From assembly GCA_903837355.1 (NCBI GenBank), contig CAILUI010000143.1:1-41878 (forward strand): DNA of 41,878 nt, read 5' to 3'. Positions 40,465 through 41,878 of this stretch are shown here, one piece after another. The position numbers and the translations under genes are program-made. Below the pieces are notes generated by a model. The model saw only the letters and a list, made by a program, of their open reading frames with translations. It searched no databases and had not been told where the DNA came from. The DNA is from an uncultured Victivallales bacterium (GTDB lineage: Bacteria > Verrucomicrobiota > Lentisphaeria > Oligosphaerales > JAFGRS01). Numbering within the stretch: position 1 is the stretch's first letter; each line of letters opens with the position of its first letter.

Positions 40465-41835
40465 GTGAAGCACCAGATCGGGCGATGGGCGACGGCTCTG
40501 CTGGGAGGTGCGGCGCTGGGCCTCTGTACGAGTGCCATGGCCGACTACGCCCCGGGGAAGGGCTACACCTTCAACCTCGGCGCCGAGGGCGTTGACGCCA
40601 CCGTCGGCGGCGACATGCGTATCCGCTTGGAGGGCTATGACCGGGCGGTGGTGGATCCCGACATGGCGAAGATGGACCAGGGCCCCGCAGTCAAGTACCT
40701 GCGCGTCCGCACGCGGATGTGGCTCGGGGTGAAGGTCGAGGACTGGATGAAGTTCAACTTCCGCCTGGTGAATCGTGTCCAGGACTACAGCAGTCGTCCC
40801 GGCGACAACGGTGCCGACGCCGCCTCCTGGGAGTTCCCGGACGAGACCATCTACGACCAACTCAATCTGCAACTGCTGAACATCGCCGACAGCGACTGGT
40901 CGCTGACCATCGGCCGCCAGGACTTCCCCTTGGGCAATGGCATGATCTTCCTGGAAGGCACTCCGGCCGACCAGGGGCGCACCATCTACTTCGATGGCGT
41001 CTCCGCCACGCTGAAGAAGGAGCGCGACACCCTGAAGCTGTTCGCCTTCCATAACAGCTACCGTGACCGTACCGTGGTCATCAACGACCAGGAACGCCGG
41101 CTGAGCCGCGGCGACATCTTCACCGGCGGCGCCTACTGGACGCACATGTTCAGCAAGATGGTCAACACGGACCTCTACTACTTCTACGCCGATGTTCTGG
41201 ACGATGCCACCACCGACAAGGGCGACGACGACGACGACTTCCATACCGTCGGTCTGCGGCTCTTCGGTGCGCTGCACGAGCAGGTTGACTACAGCCTCGA
41301 GTACGCCCGCGAGTACGGCCACAAACAGGTCAACGACTTCAGCATGGCCAACACCCTCGTCGATGCTCGCCTGACGCTGAAGGCGCCGAAAGACACCCTG
41401 TTCTCACCGTCGGTGCTGCTGCAGTACACCTACTTCGCCGGCGACGATCCGGGCACCAGCGACGAGTTCGAAGGCTGGGACCCGATCTTTGCCTCCTACC
41501 CGATCTACCGCGAGGAGCTGCTCCCGGTGATGCTGCGGGGCAACTGGACCAACCTGCACCAGCCGCGCATCGAGGGTCGCCTGGCGGTCAACAAGTGCTG
41601 GTCCGTGGCCGCCTCCTATGCCTACCTGCTGGCCGACGAGAACGACCTGCCCTGCGTGGCCGGCGGCGGCACGGGCGGCACCACCTTCGGCCAGCTCGTC
41701 AGCGCCTTTATCGACTACAAGCCCTGCCCGTACGTCTCGTTTGCCCTGGAGATTGCCGAGTTCTTCCCGGGCAACTACTGGAACGACGGCGACAACTCGA
41801 CCTGGGGACGCTTCCAGACCACCTTCTCGTTCTGA
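40465..41835 (+). CDS. Alginate-export-like outer-membrane porin
   Basis: A 456-residue protein. GTG 40465 is chosen because AAGGAG (40453-40458) sits 6 bases upstream; the open frame back to 40252 has no such signal. The signal peptide ends TSAMA before DYAPGKG. The mature part is a beta-barrel with alternating strands rich in aromatic residues (MRIRLEGYDRA, YLRVRTRMWLGVKVEDWMKFNFRLVNR, WSLTIGRQDFPLGNGMIFLEG, VDYSLEYARE) and ends FQTTFSF with a terminal Phe. The order, with GRQxxxLGNGMI and FDGVSATLK, matches the alginate-export (AlgE-like) barrel family. It may carry oxyanions or uronic-type sugars across the outer membrane; its divergent placement next to the oxyanion transporter is suggestive only. 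Confidence 0.82.
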   Translation: MKHQIGRWATALLGGAALGLCTSAMADYAPGKGYTFNLGAEGVDATVGGDMRIRLEGYDRAVVDPDMAKMDQGPAVKYLRVRTRMWLGVKVEDWMKFNFRLVNRVQDYSSRPGDNGADAASWEFPDETIYDQLNLQLLNIADSDWSLTIGRQDFPLGNGMIFLEGTPADQGRTIYFDGVSATLKKERDTLKLFAFHNSYRDRTVVINDQERRLSRGDIFTGGAYWTHMFSKMVNTDLYYFYADVLDDATTDKGDDDDDFHTVGLRLFGALHEQVDYSLEYAREYGHKQVNDFSMANTLVDARLTLKAPKDTLFSPSVLLQYTYFAGDDPGTSDEFEGWDPIFASYPIYREELLPVMLRGNWTNLHQPRIEGRLAVNKCWSVAASYAYLLADENDLPCVAGGGTGGTTFGQLVSAFIDYKPCPYVSFALEIAEFFPGNYWNDGDNSTWGRFQTTFSF

Positions 41836-41878
41836 CGTCCTGCTCGGTTGTGCTTGCCCGCGCGCCGACGTCCGGCTC

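Overview
This is a high-GC bacterial chromosome window with long, closely packed genes, secreted and lipoprotein-type glycan-active proteins, and intergenic short tandem repeats. The mix of GH99-like/WbsX, GH29-like, GH20-like and beta-helix (GH141-like) proteins, a Gfo/Idh/MocA oxidoreductase, a Gly-rich secreted protein and a giant FN3/CARDB/Ig-like protein suggests a heterotroph of the PVC group (Planctomycetota, Verrucomicrobiota, Kiritimatiellota or Lentisphaerota). This is an inference from gene content; no marker gene other than one tRNA is present. Signal peptides, lipoboxes and two outer-membrane beta-barrel proteins show a Gram-negative envelope.

Region 1 (1-3560): a heptad-repeat array, then a two-gene unit of a B12-type radical SAM protein and an HD-domain phosphohydrolase. 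Region 2 (3627-17551): a glycan-scavenging island on the plus strand. It holds a GH99-like enzyme, a small lipoprotein, a GH29-like hydrolase, a Tat-exported metallophosphoesterase, a CBM9-like lipoprotein, tRNA-Ser(GGA), a GPH-like sugar transporter, a GH20-like enzyme and a GH141-like beta-helix enzyme. A decayed reverse-strand gene lies before the last of these. No SusC/SusD pair or regulator is seen. Region 3 (17556-30275): a small outer-membrane barrel on the minus strand, an intergenic stretch with 96-base direct repeats, and a translationally coupled pair: a Gly-rich secreted protein and a 3,393-residue multidomain surface protein.

Region 4 (30276-41835): a Gfo/Idh/MocA oxidoreductase (+) faces a long minus-strand block. 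Read in the direction of transcription, the block holds two solute-binding proteins, a permease, an ATPase, a MoaD/ThiS-like sulfur carrier and a ThiF/MoeB-like protein, then an intergenic palindromic element bracketed by heptad arrays, then a second complete ModA-ModB-ModC transporter. Together these suggest high-affinity uptake of molybdate or tungstate linked to pterin-cofactor sulfuration, although no Mo/W enzyme lies in the window. A divergent alginate-export-like porin closes the window.

The most notable signals are: (a) several intergenic repeat tracts of quite different sequence that all have a strict 7-base period; (b) the doubled oxyanion transporter locus with tandem binding proteins and a MoaD/E1 pair whose E1-like protein lacks residues normally needed for adenylation; (c) the giant protein, with SRE motifs about 20 residues apart between FN3-like modules and a 63-base patch of aberrant codon use. 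Domain calls come from recognising motifs by eye; no database search was run.
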